Of a stretch of 22,896 nucleotides of DNA, positions 21,114 through 22,896 are shown in pieces. The notes below the pieces were generated by a model, which was not told the origin of the DNA, did not search any database, and saw nothing but the letters and a program-made list of their open reading frames with translations. The DNA is taken from positions 1 through 22,896 of IMG/VR virus record IMGVR_UViG_3300035698_000671; one strand, 5' to 3'. A program made the position numbers and the translations under genes. Within the stretch, counting starts at the first letter, position 1. Each line of letters starts with the position of its first letter. This stretch comes from a virus.

Positions 21114-22805
21114 ATGAGCTACTTAGGTTATAAAGATAAGGAGTTAGATAAATCAATTATTGATTGGTCTGGCATTACTAAAAACATTTCAGATGGTCTC
21201 ATGAAGACCAAGAATGATAGAGAGGATCAGAGGTTTGAAATAGAGAAACTACAAAACGAAGAGTTAGACAAGATAAATAACTACGAGCAGGGTGATAGTT
21301 TAGCTCAAAATACGTTTATAATGAAGCAAGCTCAGTCTACAAGAAATCTACTTATAGAGAGACATAAGCTTATGAAGAATGGGTTAGTATCGGTTGATGA
21401 TACAAAGCTATTTAAACAAAACGTAAGCAACACTTGGAAGCAAATCAGTGAGTCAAGTAAAAACTTTAACGCAAACTACAAGCGTCTTGCAGATTCACCT
21501 GGGAAGATGAATGAAGCTAAGGCTGCTTTAATGGAAAAACAATCTCAACTAGACAATAAGCAAATATATTACTCAGACAAGGGTGAAGGTTTTTATGTTG
21601 ACGTAGATAAGTCTACAGGTAAAATAAACATGGATACGGCTGTCCCTGTTAAAGCCATAAACAACATAGCAAACCAAACGGCAGTAGTTGTTGACGTAGA
21701 TGCTGAGACATCTAAAATAGCGTCAAGAGCGCCTGAGTTTGTTATAGCCAAAAGCGGTACAACAAGTATCGATAGTGCGCTACAGAATAAAGAGTTTGGT
21801 AAATACATAGACAACGTTGTGGCCTCTAAGTTAAGTGACGACGGTAGAATGGTGTCGGTTGGATTAGATTTCTTAAACATGGAGTACAGTGTTGACGGTA
21901 ACCCCGGATCAACAACAATAACCTACAATAAAATAACAGGATTTAATTCCGATGGAACGGTAAACAGCAAAGATATAACGGAGACTGTCGGAGAGATAGA
22001 GGTAGACCCTAGGACAGGGTACCCTAAATTAAATGATTCTCAAAGAAGACTAATTACAGCCGCATATAAGAATGCTGTTGTCGGTAAAATAAAAAGAAAG
22101 GAATCTAAACAATATGTTGCCCCAGTAAGAAAAACAGGAGGAGAGAAGGCTGATGAGAATTCAGTTGGATTGATCGATAAGTTTGTTCTTAACGGGGACT
22201 TCTCTGCGCTTAAATCAGCGTTAACTGGGAAAGGTTTTATTGGAATAAAGAAACCAGACGCAAATGGAGTTATAAGAATGACAGATGCAAATGGGAAAGA
22301 CCAAATGGTTAGTACAAAAAACCTTAACAGTGGTGAGGTTGGTAGAGAAATTGCAGGTTTCTTAGGAATTGCTGGTGTTTACAACAGAAAAGGAAGAGCA
22401 AAAGGTAGTCCATTAAATAGTAGTATATTAGACACAGCAAATGTAGGCTCTTATAATACTTATACTACTTCATCAGGGGTAAATAAAAGTGCTCTTGAAA
22501 AAGCTTTAAACCCAACAGAGAATAAGGATTTTGCTGGAGATATAACATTTACCCCTGTTTCAGATAAAAAGATACTTGATGGAGTACATGCAGAGGTACA
22601 GAGCCTAGGTTTAGATACACAAAAATTTACTGTAGAAGAAGGTGTTATATACTACAACGAAAACCCTAATAAGATGGGTGAGATTCCAGAAGTAATAGGT
22701 ACTGTGGGAGAAGATTCTACTACAAATATAATAAACAAAATAGAAGCTCTACAACAACAAAACAATAATAAATCAGGAGGAGTTCCGTTACCAAAATCAA
22801 AATAA
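21114..22805 (+). CDS. Probable internal virion protein
   Basis: A 563-residue protein with no enzymatic motif that I recognise. Residues 1-165 are charged and helical (DREDQRFEIEKLQNEELDKI, about 35-54), a likely coiled coil. The middle (about 175-300) is strand-rich with YSVDGNPGSTTITYNKITGF. After VDPRTGYPKLNDSQRRLITA (about 297-316) a Lys/Arg-rich linker leads to a Gly-rich region (FVLNGDFSALKSALTGKGF, about 350-368), and the C-terminus is Asn/Gln/Lys-rich. The layout and position resemble the second of the internal or cargo proteins in crAss-like and flavobacterial phages. It is one base from the next gene, which appears to begin another protein of the same set. Function is assigned by context. 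Confidence 0.6.
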   Translation: MSYLGYKDKELDKSIIDWSGITKNISDGLMKTKNDREDQRFEIEKLQNEELDKINNYEQGDSLAQNTFIMKQAQSTRNLLIERHKLMKNGLVSVDDTKLFKQNVSNTWKQISESSKNFNANYKRLADSPGKMNEAKAALMEKQSQLDNKQIYYSDKGEGFYVDVDKSTGKINMDTAVPVKAINNIANQTAVVVDVDAETSKIASRAPEFVIAKSGTTSIDSALQNKEFGKYIDNVVASKLSDDGRMVSVGLDFLNMEYSVDGNPGSTTITYNKITGFNSDGTVNSKDITETVGEIEVDPRTGYPKLNDSQRRLITAAYKNAVVGKIKRKESKQYVAPVRKTGGEKADENSVGLIDKFVLNGDFSALKSALTGKGFIGIKKPDANGVIRMTDANGKDQMVSTKNLNSGEVGREIAGFLGIAGVYNRKGRAKGSPLNSSILDTANVGSYNTYTTSSGVNKSALEKALNPTENKDFAGDITFTPVSDKKILDGVHAEVQSLGLDTQKFTVEEGVIYYNENPNKMGEIPEVIGTVGEDSTTNIINKIEALQQQNNNKSGGVPLPKSK

Positions 22806-22806
22806 A

Positions 22807-22896
22807 ATGAACGAATACTTAGAATCTCTTTACGAGTTTATATCATCACAAGACGCAGATTTTAGTTCAGGAATAAGTAAAAAGGACTGGGTGTCA
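22807..22896 (+). CDS. Start of a further virion gene, cut by window edge
   Basis: An ATG one base after the previous stop opens a frame that is still open at the last base (30 codons). The visible residues NEYLESLYEFISSQDADF and SKKDWVS resemble the N-terminal repeats of the very large internal proteins found after these genes in crAss-like phages, where L-Y-x-F/Y-[IL] and D-x-x-F units recur. It is too short for a firm call. Confidence 0.6.
   Translation, partial: MNEYLESLYEFISSQDADFSSGISKKDWVS

Noticed and set aside
1-22896. tRNA genes, CRISPR arrays, insertion sequences, attachment sites
   Set aside because: No cloverleaf-like sequence, regularly spaced direct repeats, transposase or terminal inverted repeats were found by eye; there is almost no non-coding space.

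Overview
This window is one long block of virion genes from a tailed bacteriophage. Every supportable gene lies on the + strand, tightly packed, with gaps of 0-90 bases or short stop/start overlaps. No host genes, RNA genes, integrase, replication genes or lysis genes are visible. The DNA is clearly AT-rich. Genes lack Shine-Dalgarno sequences and start behind A/T-rich leaders. Three intergenic sites match the Bacteroidota -7 promoter box TAnnTTTG. Together with the protein types, this points to a phage of a Bacteroidota host, probably an aquatic Flavobacteriia. The gene set (TerL, large portal, scaffold, capsid protein, adaptors, very large tail protein starting with a GSKMNK...DERL-like motif, internal virion proteins) and the absence of any sheath or tape-measure gene suggest a short-tailed, podovirus-like phage. 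Its virion module is of the kind found in crAss-like phages and their marine Cellulophaga relatives. The taxonomic placement is from memory of these families, not from a search.

Layout. 1-2416: the 3' part of a tail-fibre gene built of VGIGTTSP-type repeats, then a small nucleotidyltransferase-like protein and a small conserved phage protein. 2417-10949: a promoter-like site, a small coiled-coil protein, a small conserved protein, a possible GroES-like protein, a helical protein just before TerL, TerL, portal, scaffold-like protein and major capsid protein, closed by a strong hairpin terminator. 10978-11783: one capsid-adjacent gene followed by a second terminator. 11784-19945: a promoter-like site directly after that terminator, two neck/adaptor proteins, the 1463-residue muzzle/stabilisation protein, a Cys-containing adhesin-like protein and a further tail protein. 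19946-22896: a promoter-like site only 5 bases before an ATG, a GNAT acetyltransferase, two probable internal virion proteins and the first 30 codons of a third.

Working together: TerL packages DNA through the portal into a capsid built from the capsid protein on the scaffold. The two adaptors and the large muzzle-type protein would form the short tail, with the adhesin-like proteins and the tail fibre contacting the host. The last genes probably encode proteins stored in the head and ejected with the DNA. Two enzyme-like genes (nucleotidyltransferase and acetyltransferase) and a possible chaperonin cofactor sit inside this structural block and are the least expected items. I see no defence system, CRISPR array or mobile element.
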